DNA of 64,000 nucleotides from Candidatus Saccharimonadota bacterium (GTDB lineage: Bacteria; Patescibacteriota; Saccharimonadia; Saccharimonadales; Saccharimonadaceae), in the NCBI GenBank assembly GCA_017536895.1, contig JAFWCN010000005.1, positions 62,001 to 126,000 of the forward strand, given 5' to 3'. Under the pieces are notes generated by a model. The model made no database searches. It was not told the origin of the DNA and saw nothing but the letters and a program-made list of their open reading frames with translations. Made by a program: the position numbers and the translations under genes. Shown here in pieces: positions 17,512-25,187 of this stretch. Each line of letters starts with the position of its first letter. Position 1 is the first letter of the stretch.

Positions 17512-17922
17512 CTAGAACATGAACATCTGGCGCTCAGTACTATCGTACCGGTATTTCAAGAGTTCTCTCTTGGTTTCAGCCAGTACAGCCCTTTTCAGTA
17601 GCAAGTTATACTCCTCATTTCTAGCTAAATAACCGCTCACTGATGAGTCTTTTATAGATTCGTCGCCTTTAACAGCAGTTGTAAAATCTTTACAACTGTT
17701 TATTGCTTTAGATAACTCCAAATCAACCGCAGCAATTTCATCAGAAAGTCTAACTCTCTCCATACAGCTATCATCGATTGAGACAAACGGAATCAACCCG
17801 CTAGCTATTTCAGACCTCTTGTAAACATAGGTTGTCTTAATAAAATCATCCAAGATATAGACTGCCACTTCCACATCATCGTTAATTAGCTCTATGTCAG
17901 CTATAGTCCAATACTTATCCAA
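17512..17922 (-). CDS. Hypothetical protein, probable TTG start
   Basis: Soluble, acidic protein of about 136 residues with a beta-rich N-terminal half (VEVAVYILDDF) and a helical C-terminal half (DEIAAVDLELSKAIN, EEYNLLLKRAVLAETKRELLKY). No family was recognised. Two starts are possible: a GTG at 17931, which overlaps the AGGAGG site and is too close to use, and a TTG at 17922 with ideal 8-base spacing, which I chose. The promoter is TTGACT, a 17-base spacer, then TATACT (17991-18019 on the minus strand), with a leader of about 60 bases. It is the most upstream gene of the Shine-Dalgarno-led block. Confidence 0.65.
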   Translation of the reverse strand: MDKYWTIADIELINDDVEVAVYILDDFIKTTYVYKRSEIASGLIPFVSIDDSCMERVRLSDEIAAVDLELSKAINSCKDFTTAVKGDESIKDSSVSGYLARNEEYNLLLKRAVLAETKRELLKYRYDSTERQMFMF

Positions 17923-18040
17923 GCTCAGCACCTCCTTTCAAAGTACTTCAGTCCCACTATAAAGCCATAAAGGCTCACTAACTGTCCATTAGTATATCAT
18001 ATATTCTTAAAGAAGTCAAGCATTAGATTTTTCTTACATC

Positions 18041-18068
18041 AAAAAAATAACCATGAATGGTTATTTTT
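18041..18068 (-). terminator. Terminator after tRNA-Gly
   Basis: Minus-strand hairpin AAAATAACCAT / ATGGTTATTTT followed by T residues, 8 bases after the tRNA CCA end. Confidence 0.8.
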
Positions 18069-18075
18069 ACTTTCT

Positions 18076-18150
18076 TGGTGCGGGTGAGGGTAGTCGAAAC
18101 CCTATCTCAAGTTTGGAAAACTTGCATACTAACCGCTGTACTACACCCGC
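18076..18150 (-). tRNA. tRNA-Gly(TCC)
   Basis: Complete 75-base cloverleaf with acceptor GCGGGTG / CACCCGC, anticodon loop TTTCCAA, T loop TTCGACT and encoded CCA. Anticodon TCC reads glycine GGA/GGG codons. Confidence 0.95.
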
Positions 18151-18166
18151 TAGTAAAATATCTTTG

Positions 18167-18249
18167 TGGGGTGGGATATCGGGATCGAACCGATAGCCCC
18201 TTGGGACGCTACGGTTCCCAGCTCGATGCACTCCACTGGATTATTTGTA
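18167..18249 (-). pseudogene. Degenerate tRNA-His copy
   Basis: The 27 bases at 18167-18193 (T arm, acceptor 3' strand and CCA) are identical to those of the intact tRNA-His at 18250-18276, 83 bases away. The part that should hold the D and anticodon arms has a different sequence, with a TGGGA/TCCCA stem, a 9-base loop and only a partial acceptor match. It does not fold as a functional tRNA. Confidence 0.6.
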
Positions 18250-18326
18250 TGGGGTGGGATATCGGGATCGAACCGACGACCTTCTGGACCACAATCAGAC
18301 GCTCTAACCATCTGAGCTAATCCCAC
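18250..18326 (-). tRNA. tRNA-His(GTG)
   Basis: 77-base gene with acceptor GTGGGAT / ATCCCAC, discriminator C73, encoded CCA and a G directly before position 1, all as expected for histidine identity. The anticodon loop is TTGTGGT. The last base pair of the anticodon stem is A-C, a small irregularity. Confidence 0.9.
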
Positions 18327-18342
18327 CATACAGAATATTATA

Positions 18343-18708
18343 TCATATTTTCTTCGAAATACCAGGGTTTCTCACCACCGGTGGGCGAGACAACCCACTT
18401 GCACCATTAGGTTTTTTAGCAAAAGATGCATTAGTTTGCGATTTTTTATCTAAAAATCCATCTTTCTTCTCTGGAGCCTCATATGCCTTTGCCTTAATTC
18501 CTGACGAAGCCCTCGCTTGCGAAACCAACCGCGAATCATTATACCCTCGTATCCGACTTCTATCTTTTTCAATTTTCATCCTATCACTAAAACTTTGCGT
18601 AGAAGCTGCTCCTATTCCACCACTATTCTGTGCCTCCGCATAAGCCGACGAGTGAACCACATCCTCTGTCTTCTTTTTCATTATAAATTTTGAAAGCAAA
18701 TCACCCAT
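18343..18708 (-). CDS. Hypothetical small basic protein
   Basis: Protein of 121 residues, basic and largely disordered (Ser, Lys, Ala, Pro), with no membrane segment. The order is MGDLLSKFIMKKKTEDV, then a Gly/Ser/Gln patch, then a Lys-rich middle and SRPPVVRNPGISKKI at the end. A GAGGAGG site precedes the ATG. It follows the single-TM Lys/Pro-rich gene after 12 bases in the tpiA operon. The two products share composition and probably act together; the role is unknown. Confidence 0.65.
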   Translation of the reverse strand: MGDLLSKFIMKKKTEDVVHSSAYAEAQNSGGIGAASTQSFSDRMKIEKDRSRIRGYNDSRLVSQARASSGIKAKAYEAPEKKDGFLDKKSQTNASFAKKPNGASGLSRPPVVRNPGISKKI

Positions 18709-18720
18709 TCAAATCCTCCT

Positions 18721-19431
18721 CTATTTCGGGAGTAGCAAAAACGCCACCGTTCCTGCAGCAGCCCCTAAAATAATCGTAATAATAATCGTCACAATAATTC
18801 CAATATGTCGATCTTTTTCTGGCTTTGCGATAATCGTCACAGGGCCTTTCGGTTCCTCTTTTACTGCCTCTTTAATTTGATGCTTGTAAATATTTCCAGA
18901 TAACGGCCGTTTCACTACCTTATTCTGATTAATAAACGGCGATTTTGGCGGTTTATAAGTTGAATTTTCCACCGGCTTTTCCACTGGTTTAACAGGAGTA
19001 GATTTCGATTTTTTAGCTACTGGCTTCAGCACTCTAGCTTTTACTTTTTTCTGCTTCGCCTCTGCTGCCTTCACTCCAGACGGTTTTGGTGCAGCCGCTA
19101 ATCCTTCGCTTAACGGTCTCTTCGGGACATTTGTCTCTACAAAATGCGAGTTCAAATCTTCTACAACACCTAGCATCGGTTTCTTATCTACCGGCATCTT
19201 ATGGAGAGCTGGCTCTGTTGCTTGTGGTACATTTTGTGGTACATTTCGCGACATTTTCTGCGGCGTCTTCTGCACTATCACTCTTGGCGCTACTGATCGA
19301 GAAACAACCGTAGGCTGTGTTGGCACCTCAGTTATTACTGTTTTTGTTACGGTAGCCCTAGTCACCATTGCTGCTCTCGGTCTTGCCGAAGCTTTCTTCG
19401 CTGGCACAAAATCTATGTATCTTTTATTCAT
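18721..19431 (-). CDS. Lys/Pro-rich protein with C-terminal membrane anchor
   Basis: Product of 236 residues: a long basic, Pro/Val/Lys-rich disordered segment (about 1-200) and one C-terminal membrane helix (IGIIVTIIITIILGAAAGTVAFLLL) ending in PK, so the bulk should face the cytoplasm as a tail-anchored protein. The basic tail might bind nucleic acid or the membrane surface. The ATG overlaps the tpiA stop by 4 bases, indicating coupled translation with a glycolytic gene, an unexplained pairing. No family was recognised. Confidence 0.65.
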   Translation of the reverse strand: MNKRYIDFVPAKKASARPRAAMVTRATVTKTVITEVPTQPTVVSRSVAPRVIVQKTPQKMSRNVPQNVPQATEPALHKMPVDKKPMLGVVEDLNSHFVETNVPKRPLSEGLAAAPKPSGVKAAEAKQKKVKARVLKPVAKKSKSTPVKPVEKPVENSTYKPPKSPFINQNKVVKRPLSGNIYKHQIKEAVKEEPKGPVTIIAKPEKDRHIGIIVTIIITIILGAAAGTVAFLLLPK

Positions 19432-20198
19432 GCTCTCACTCGTTTAGCTGTCTCTATTATATCAGTAAACTCACTCAAAATCAAACTCGCCCCCCCAACC
19501 AAAAGCCCATTTACACCTGGGACGGTCAAATACGCTCCTGCATTTGAAGGATTAACGCTCCCCCCAAATAACACTGGTACATTCTCGGCCACTTTTTTAC
19601 CATAAGTATCAGTCAACACTTTCCGAATTAATTTCACTACTTCACTAATTTCATCTGGCGCCGCCAACTTTGCTTCTTTGCCAGAAGAAATTGCCCACAC
19701 CGGCTCATACGCAATTATCACCTTGTCCACCATGTCGTCACCAATTTCCGAAAGGCCGCCCAGGAGTTGATCGCGAATTACGTCTTTCGTTTCTCCAAAT
19801 GCACGCTCACCTTCAGTTTCGCCAATACAGAGAATTGGTTTTATTTTATTGCGAATCGCTGCAGCTACTTTCTTGGCAATCATCTTGTCATCCTCACGCA
19901 AAATATAACGTCGTTCTGAATGTCCAACAATTGCATAGTCCACAATCCCTCTTAGTTGCGAAAACGACACTTCTCCCGTAAATGCTCCATAGTCACGATA
20001 AAAACCATTTTGAGCGGCTAGTTTCATCTTATGTCGATCAACTTGCAAAGATAGCGGTTGAAGCGCTATCAAAGACGGTGCCACTACCACCTCAGTATCT
20101 CTATAGTTAGGTATTGCTTTTAACAGTTTATGAAGATAGATAGAAGCCTCACCAACTGTAAAATTCAGCTTCCAATTGCCCACTATATAAGTTTTCAT
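19428..20198 (-). CDS. tpiA: Triose-phosphate isomerase
   Basis: Interconverts dihydroxyacetone phosphate and glyceraldehyde 3-phosphate. The 256-residue product has the full TIM-barrel signature: GNWKLN with the catalytic Lys near residue 10, IVGHSERR with the electrophilic His, IAYEPVWAISSGKEA with the catalytic Glu, and phosphate-binding LFGGSVNPSNA and GLLVGGASL. The mRNA should be leaderless (TGGTATAAT, 6 bases, ATG). It is divergent from the HAD phosphatase gene with only 33 bases between start codons. With the aldolase fusion at 30-32 kb it supports a partial glycolytic route. Confidence 0.96.
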   Translation of the reverse strand: MKTYIVGNWKLNFTVGEASIYLHKLLKAIPNYRDTEVVVAPSLIALQPLSLQVDRHKMKLAAQNGFYRDYGAFTGEVSFSQLRGIVDYAIVGHSERRYILREDDKMIAKKVAAAIRNKIKPILCIGETEGERAFGETKDVIRDQLLGGLSEIGDDMVDKVIIAYEPVWAISSGKEAKLAAPDEISEVVKLIRKVLTDTYGKKVAENVPVLFGGSVNPSNAGAYLTVPGVNGLLVGGASLILSEFTDIIETAKRVRA

Positions 20199-20231
20199 AA
20201 CTTCATTATACCATGTTATAATGTAAGTATT
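20199..20231. promoter_or_regulatory. Divergent overlapping promoters for tpiA and HAD genes
   Basis: Two -10 boxes head to head: ATTATA at 20205-20210 (minus-strand TATAAT) and TATAAT at 20218-20223, together forming the near-palindrome CATTATACCATGTTATAATG. Each lies 6 to 8 bases from its start codon. Confidence 0.75.
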
Positions 20232-20999
20232 ATGAAAAAAGTTTTATCATTTGACATAGACCAAACTCTAAACGTAGCAAAAACTCCTATCACGGACGAT
20301 ATCGCTGAATTATTGGTAAATTGTCTCGACCACTTCGAAATTTGCCCAATCTCCGGCCAAAAATTCGATCAGTTTTTAATCCAAATTGTCGATCGACTAC
20401 CTAATCCCACCCCTGAACAATTGTCCCATCTTCACTTATTTGTCGCTCAAGGTACTCAGTATTACCGCTATAATATCGACAAAAAAGATTGGGAGCAGGT
20501 TTATAATTATCCATTAACTGACGAACAAGTTCAAAAAATCACCGAGACAATCGAACAATCCGCCCGTGAACTCGGCTACTGGGAAGAAGACAAACTTCAA
20601 CCTGGCGACGAAATCATCGAAAACCGCCTTTCTCAAGTTACCTTCTCCGCTCTCGGTCAAAAGGCCGGCACCGAAGAAAAATACGCTTGGGATCCTGATT
20701 GCAAAAAACGCGAAAAAATCGTCGCTCGCTGCAAAGAACTCGCCCCTGAGTTCGATTACGAAATCGGCGGTACGACCTCAATTAACGCTATTACCCCTGG
20801 CATGAACAAGGTTTTCGGCATGACACATTTACTCGAAGAATTAAACGTCAAAAAAGAAGACATTCTCTACTTCGGAGACATGACTCAACCTGGTGGCAAC
20901 GACTACCCAGTAGTAGAAATGGGTATCGATACTATTACCGTCCGAAGTCACGAAGACACTGCCTACGCCCTTCGCGGCATTCTCGGCGTTATCAAATAA
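20232..20999 (+). CDS. HAD-IIB family phosphatase, phosphomannomutase-like
   Basis: Product of 255 residues. HAD motif I is FDIDQTLN (residues 6-13, both Asp present), motif II lies in CPISGQKFDQF, and the late ILYFGDMTQPGGNDYPVVEMGID carries the acidic motif IV. The cap segment with SQVTFSALGQKAGTEEK and GGTTSINAITPGMNK resembles eukaryote-type phosphomannomutases of the HAD-IIB group, so the substrate may be a sugar phosphate. The ATG at 20232 is preceded by TGTTATAAT; an upstream in-frame ATG reads through the tpiA region and was rejected. It is divergent from tpiA. Family is confident; substrate is uncertain. Confidence 0.8.
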   Translation: MKKVLSFDIDQTLNVAKTPITDDIAELLVNCLDHFEICPISGQKFDQFLIQIVDRLPNPTPEQLSHLHLFVAQGTQYYRYNIDKKDWEQVYNYPLTDEQVQKITETIEQSARELGYWEEDKLQPGDEIIENRLSQVTFSALGQKAGTEEKYAWDPDCKKREKIVARCKELAPEFDYEIGGTTSINAITPGMNKVFGMTHLLEELNVKKEDILYFGDMTQPGGNDYPVVEMGIDTITVRSHEDTAYALRGILGVIK

Positions 21000-21047
21000 T
21001 CTCACTCTTGATTTATCGTCAAAAATAAGCTATAATACCAAACAGGT

Positions 21048-21124
21048 GGATTCGTAGCTCAGTTGGTTAGAGCGCTGCCCTGTCACGGCAGAGGTCGCGA
21101 GTTCGAGTCTCGTCGGATCCGCCA
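21048..21124 (+). tRNA. tRNA-Asp(GTC)
   Basis: Complete 77-base cloverleaf: acceptor GGATTCG / CGGATCC, anticodon stem CTGCC / GGCAG with loop CTGTCAC, T loop TTCGAGT, encoded CCA. A TATAAT box lies at 21031-21036. Confidence 0.96.
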
Positions 21125-21134
21125 CAGTAAATCT

Positions 21135-21158
21135 AAATGCCTCCAGAGGGCATTTTTT
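21135..21158 (+). terminator. Terminator after tRNA-Asp
   Basis: Hairpin AAATGCC / GGCATTT followed by a T tract, 10 bases past the tRNA. Confidence 0.8.
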
Positions 21159-21183
21159 AAACTGGGAGACTCGTTCTTCGAAT

Positions 21184-21204
21184 CGAGTCTCGTCGGATCC
21201 GCCA
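21184..21204 (+). pseudogene. Orphan copy of the tRNA-Asp 3' end
   Basis: The last 21 bases of tRNA-Asp, including CCA, are repeated exactly 80 bases downstream. They are preceded by an inverted copy of part of the T stem, so that GAGACTCG and CGAGTCTC form a hairpin here. No D or anticodon arm remains. Confidence 0.75.
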
Positions 21205-21205
21205 T

Positions 21206-21246
21206 TGAATAAAAAATAAAGCCTAAAAGGCTTTGTTTTTTATTCA
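21206..21246. terminator. Bidirectional intrinsic terminator
   Basis: Nearly perfect palindrome with AAAGCCT / AGGCTTT at the centre and A/T tracts on both sides. Confidence 0.75.
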
Positions 21247-21260
21247 AATAGTGGTATTCT

Positions 21261-21378
21261 GACGAGTCGCGAACGAAAGTTCGCCCACTGTAGGAACCAA
21301 AAATAATCCGAAATTCATTTCGGATTATTTGGGGTGACGCCCAGTGGTCTCTTGCCCGTAGGGCAAGAGAGACTCGTC
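21261..21378. repeat. Perfectly paired four-way-junction element
   Basis: GACGAGTC (21261) pairs with GACTCGTC (21371). Inside, with no unpaired base at the junction, come hairpin GCGAAC-GAAA-GTTCGC (21269-21284), stem CCACTG/CAGTGG (21285, 21342) enclosing a 13-bp hairpin (21301-21330), and hairpin TCTCTTGCCC-GTA-GGGCAAGAGA (21348-21370). It ends 4 bases from the stop of the DHH-like gene. The inner 13-bp hairpin can serve as that gene's terminator. Confidence 0.75.
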
Positions 21379-21382
21379 CCTA

Positions 21383-23305
21383 CTACATCCCCGGAATCTT
21401 AAAAGCACCCGGATCGCTTCCTTGCGGATTATATACTTGATCTTGCATCGCTGGTTGCTCGCCAAGCGAAGTCGGTTCAGGCTTAGCAACTGGAGCAGCC
21501 GGCTCAATCGGTCCAGTTGGCGCTACAGGAATAGTCGGCTCTACAGGGGCAGTCATAGGATTAGGTATAGCCGAAACTGTTGGCTCGTCTGTCGGCATCG
21601 CCCCTGACATGTCAATCGGTGGCGTTGGCGGTGGTGGCAAAATTTGCTCATCTGGCATCGGCATATAATTCATCTCCGGCACACCATTTATCTCAGGATT
21701 CTCCGGTACTGCCGGTGCATTCATCGCCGCTGGATTTTCAACTGGAGCAACTGATTCATTAGTAGTTCCTTCGCCATTTACGCTCTCCAGGGCATCCTCC
21801 AACATCTTACCGTATTTACTCTCGTCTTCCATTGTCATCGGTTTTGAAGCTAAATCCTCGCTTGGCTGCAAAACTTTTTCTTGCGCTGGTGCATCCACTG
21901 CATGTTCTTCTGGATTCGACGGAGCATCAGGTTTAACTTCATCCATATTTGAAGTGCCATTTTCGCTATCAATTGTTACTTTTTCTTCCTTCGCCTCAGG
22001 TACTGCTTCCGCCCCCGCATGAGATAAACTCTCTTCCGCCGCTTTCAAATCGTCCAACAAAGAATTGTCGCCTTCAGATTCCTCTGATTCCTCTGATTTG
22101 TCATTTTGCTCATCTTTATTATTTTTTTCGTTATCAGAATCTGCACTAGAGCTCACATCTTCACCTGTTTCATCAGAGGCTGATTCGTCCTTACTATCTT
22201 CGTTACTTTCAGCATCATCATTTTTTCCACCATTTACATGCTCAATATCCAAACCCGTCAAATCATCTTTCTCTGCGTTTTCTCCATCAGTTTCAATAGC
22301 ACCATCGTTTTTGCTAGACAAAGAAAGCATCTCATTATCAATATCCGGCGTAATATTCTTTGACACTAATTGTTGATTCGCACCAGACTCCATTAACTGT
22401 GAAGATATTTGCATCGTTTCCGGTGTTGTACCAGCATTTGAAAACCTGTTCGTTGCCGCAACAATACCGGTCAAAAACGCGGTTGCTTCTTCTTTACCAA
22501 TCTCTGCTCCAGACACATTATAAAGCAATTTTGCAATCATTTCCGACACAGAACTTGCATGCTTATCACTCCATTCAATTTCGCCAAACTTACCCGGATT
22601 TCCAGTCGTTACATTAATAATTACTGCATCATGCATAATCCGTCCATGCTCTCTCAGGGCAGAATCAAGATCGATTCCATTTGCCACATCCAGCGCCAAC
22701 ACCAAGTCAACATTATAATCACCATACGAAAAGTCTAAATCACCTTCAGTAATCTTTGTTTTATAAGGTGTAATATAAATCTTCACATAATCACCATCTA
22801 ATTTATATCTTAGATGGTCAGCCTTTTCTTTCGAAAGCGCAATTACAAAATCTTGTAAAGTATCCGCCGACGACTCAAAAGTATCTTCCGGCTTCAGAAA
22901 TTCCAACGCATTCGGAGTCGCACCAGAATAAATCGCCGTCGCTCGCTTACCTAATTTATCCAAATACAACGATAAACCAATTGCCGCCGCCATCTCATCT
23001 ACTGACGGATCAGATGAAAGTGCAATCAAAACATTTTTAGAATCTCGTATTTTACCAGCTACTTCCGTATAAATATCCTTTGGACCTTCTGCGGTGGCTG
23101 TTTCAGGCATATCCGGCGTTGATAAAGGATCAACTACAACCGAGCTACTCGGTGTCGTAGCCGTTGCTGGCGTAACGTCAACCTCAGTCGTAGCATTATC
23201 TACCGGTGCAGCATTCGCCTCCGGCATCGTCGCAGAATCTGCCCCAGTAACTGTAGGATCTACCGGTGGCATACTTGGTGTAACAGCTGTATTATCTTCT
23301 GGCAT
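21383..23305 (-). CDS. Degenerate DHH-phosphoesterase-like protein with long disordered tail
   Basis: Product of 640 residues: a Pro/Thr/Ala-rich disordered N-terminus (1-70), a DHH/NrnA-like domain (about 75-330) and a 300-residue acidic then Pro-rich tail. Family landmarks are NVLIALSSDPSVDEMAAAIGLSLYLDKLGKRATAIYSG and VDLVLALDVANG. However, the position of the DHH motif reads IINVTTGNPG, and several metal-binding Asp and His residues are absent, so nuclease or phosphatase activity is unlikely. Start: ATG with an AGAAGGA site. A regulatory or scaffolding role is plausible. Family is moderately sure; function is unknown. Confidence 0.65.
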   Translation of the reverse strand: MPEDNTAVTPSMPPVDPTVTGADSATMPEANAAPVDNATTEVDVTPATATTPSSSVVVDPLSTPDMPETATAEGPKDIYTEVAGKIRDSKNVLIALSSDPSVDEMAAAIGLSLYLDKLGKRATAIYSGATPNALEFLKPEDTFESSADTLQDFVIALSKEKADHLRYKLDGDYVKIYITPYKTKITEGDLDFSYGDYNVDLVLALDVANGIDLDSALREHGRIMHDAVIINVTTGNPGKFGEIEWSDKHASSVSEMIAKLLYNVSGAEIGKEEATAFLTGIVAATNRFSNAGTTPETMQISSQLMESGANQQLVSKNITPDIDNEMLSLSSKNDGAIETDGENAEKDDLTGLDIEHVNGGKNDDAESNEDSKDESASDETGEDVSSSADSDNEKNNKDEQNDKSEESEESEGDNSLLDDLKAAEESLSHAGAEAVPEAKEEKVTIDSENGTSNMDEVKPDAPSNPEEHAVDAPAQEKVLQPSEDLASKPMTMEDESKYGKMLEDALESVNGEGTTNESVAPVENPAAMNAPAVPENPEINGVPEMNYMPMPDEQILPPPPTPPIDMSGAMPTDEPTVSAIPNPMTAPVEPTIPVAPTGPIEPAAPVAKPEPTSLGEQPAMQDQVYNPQGSDPGAFKIPGM

Positions 23306-23450
23306 ATTATTCCTTCTTCTACTATATTAGCACGAGCATTTCAAAACCGCAAGAGTTTATCCAAAGTTTATCTCAGAGCCCCCTTTACTTTTTTATTAAA
23401 ATGGGGTATAATGATTAAAACTTATTAATTTTTAACTGTATAGGAAAAAA

Positions 23451-23810
23451 ATGCCGATTATTAAATCCGCCAAAAAGGCTGCTCGTCAAGCTGTTAAGCG
23501 CACCGAGCACAACGAACAAATCAAGAAAGATATCAAGGCCGCTTTGAAGGCTTTCAAAAAGAACCCTTCTGCCAAAACCTTAAGCAAAGCTCAGTCTGAA
23601 TACGACAAAGCCGTCAAGAAAGATTTACTCAAGAAAAACACCGCCGCTCGTCGTAAAGCCAAGCTTCATGAAATCGCCAAAGCTGCCGGTGTTAAATTAG
23701 AAAAATCCGCCAAGAAACCAGCCACCAAGAAATCAGCCGCTAAGAAATCTACAGCGAAGAAACCCGCAGCAAAAAGCTCTCAACCAAAAGCCAAGGCGAA
23801 TAAGAAGTAG
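23451..23810 (+). CDS. rpsT: 30S ribosomal protein S20 with Lys/Ala-rich extension
   Basis: Binds 16S rRNA in the small-subunit body. The first 85 residues match S20 (MPIIKSAKKAARQAVKRTEHN, KKDLLKKNTAARRKAKL). The product is 119 residues because of a 30-residue repetitive Lys/Ala/Ser tail, longer than usual (about 85-90). A TATAAT box at about 23408 gives a leader of about 35 bases with AGGAAAAAA before the ATG. The last 62 bases overlap the convergent HolA-like gene. The tail is probably disordered and RNA-binding. Confidence 0.93.
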   Translation: MPIIKSAKKAARQAVKRTEHNEQIKKDIKAALKAFKKNPSAKTLSKAQSEYDKAVKKDLLKKNTAARRKAKLHEIAKAAGVKLEKSAKKPATKKSAAKKSTAKKPAAKSSQPKAKANKK

Positions 23811-24354
23811 ACTTTAATTCAAGATCAAGTTTAGAGAGTTCTTTCAAGACTCTCTTTTCTTTTGCCACTGGATTTCTCGCATAATCTTTCAACGCTTGCG
23901 AAATTAATAATCCACAAAATCGAATTGGGTCTTCATCCTGTTTTATCTTATCTAACATTTCCGCTGCTCTTTGTCCGTCTCGTTTTGCCATTCTGTAAAT
24001 ATCAAACACCAATCCATAGTTTTGATGTGCAGCTATTTTAAACTCACGAATCTCGATTTTGTCTTTCAAATCTTTATACGCTGCAGAACGCTTATCAAGC
24101 TTCAATTCTAGGATAATCACCGTATGTGGTGTTTCGATATAATTTGATATTTTTTCAAACACCGCTTTATTAGCCGATAAATCCCTAATCAAAATTCGTC
24201 GTTTTTCCTCGAATAACGAAGCTCCTTGAAAAATACTTGGAAGATCAGATTCCACCAAATCTATTCCTTCAATTACTTCGTAATCAGCTCCAAGTTCTCG
24301 TTCAATCTCGCGCCCCGCCCTCACCCGATCTTCACCGGTAAAAATCTTTATCAT
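23749..24354 (-). CDS. DNA polymerase III delta (HolA)-like protein, short
   Basis: Product of 201 residues. The N-terminal half follows the HolA pattern: MIKIFTGEDRVRAGREI, then SLFEEKRRILIRDL, then HTVIILELKLDKRSAAYKDLKD, as in clamp-loader delta subunits. It is much shorter than normal delta (about 330-340), ending in a helical segment. ATG 24354 overlaps the mutM stop as ATGA; a GTG three codons upstream was not chosen. In a reduced genome it may be the delta subunit itself or a relative acting with polymerase or glycosylase. Similarity is by pattern only, so moderate confidence. Confidence 0.55.
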   Translation of the reverse strand: MIKIFTGEDRVRAGREIERELGADYEVIEGIDLVESDLPSIFQGASLFEEKRRILIRDLSANKAVFEKISNYIETPHTVIILELKLDKRSAAYKDLKDKIEIREFKIAAHQNYGLVFDIYRMAKRDGQRAAEMLDKIKQDEDPIRFCGLLISQALKDYARNPVAKEKRVLKELSKLDLELKSTSYSPWLLVESFLLRVSSL

Positions 24355-25187
24355 TTTTGGCACCTCTCACAAACATGCGTTCCTCGTCCTGCCACACGTA
24401 TTTTTGAAATCTTATTTCCGCATTTTGCGCATGGCTGACCTTCTCTATGAAAAACTTGCGCAAACAATTCCAAATAATCCCCCTTTGTCCCATCCGCTTT
24501 TACATAAGTTGCCATCGTCGAGCCTCCCGACTCAATTGATTTATTCATCACCTCGCGCGCCGCTTTCAACAATTGCTCTGTTTCCTTTAAACTCACTTCG
24601 CCACATTTTCTTTCCGGATGTATTCCTGACGCAAACAACGCTTCATCCGCATAAATATTCCCCAGTCCACATACCACTTTCTGATCAAGTATCGTTGCCT
24701 TAATGCAAGAATTCTTGTGTCGTTGCAGTTTTTCGTATAGTTCCTCTGTTTTCATCGCCCATGGTTCTTTTGCTAGCCCTCGGATAAAACTATCTTTCTC
24801 CACCTCCGCAGTCGAAAGCACCTTAATAAATCCAAATTTCCTCTGATCATTAAAAAACAATGTTCCATCTTCAAATTCCAAAACTACCCTTGTCTGTTTA
24901 TTGGGCAGTTTAGAAACAAAATTTTCACTTGGATGCCCCCCAGCGTATCGTTCTTTCCCATCATGTATTAATTGTCCCGTCATCCTCAAATGAATCATCA
25001 GCGATTTATTACAGTCTAAATCAATTACCAAAGCCTTTCCAAATCTTCTAATTCCTGATACCACGCCTTTTACTGGCTCACCAATAAACGATTTTTCACA
25101 CAAAATCTCAGTACTCACCAACTTCTTCTTCACAATAAACTTCAAAAGCCCCCTTTTAATTGTCTCAACCTCAGGTAGTTCAGGCAC
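24351..25187 (-). CDS. mutM: Formamidopyrimidine-DNA glycosylase
   Basis: Removes oxidised purines (8-oxoguanine, FapyG) and nicks the abasic site. The 278-residue product starts MPELPEVETI with the catalytic Pro2 and Glu3, has HLRMTGQL with the conserved Lys/Arg region, GLGNIYADEALF, and a C-terminal zinc finger CAKCGN...CERCQ. All catalytic features are intact. Its 5' end overlaps the upstream PF00882-like gene by 8 bases and its 3' end overlaps the HolA-like gene by 4, forming one compact operon. Confidence 0.95.
   Translation of the reverse strand: MPELPEVETIKRGLLKFIVKKKLVSTEILCEKSFIGEPVKGVVSGIRRFGKALVIDLDCNKSLMIHLRMTGQLIHDGKERYAGGHPSENFVSKLPNKQTRVVLEFEDGTLFFNDQRKFGFIKVLSTAEVEKDSFIRGLAKEPWAMKTEELYEKLQRHKNSCIKATILDQKVVCGLGNIYADEALFASGIHPERKCGEVSLKETEQLLKAAREVMNKSIESGGSTMATYVKADGTKGDYLELFAQVFHREGQPCAKCGNKISKIRVAGRGTHVCERCQK

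Noticed and set aside
18167-18249. Second functional tRNA with an odd anticodon
   Set aside because: The anticodon-like loop has nine bases, the D arm does not form and the acceptor is mismatched.
21184-21204. tRNA-Asp 3' copy as attR of an integrated element
   Set aside because: Only 80 bp separates the two copies and no integrase or cargo lies between; similar fragments at two other tRNAs point to local duplication instead.
22065-22376. Ser-rich open frame opposite the DHH-like gene
   Set aside because: It mirrors the low-complexity acidic tail of the real gene and has no promoter or ribosome site.
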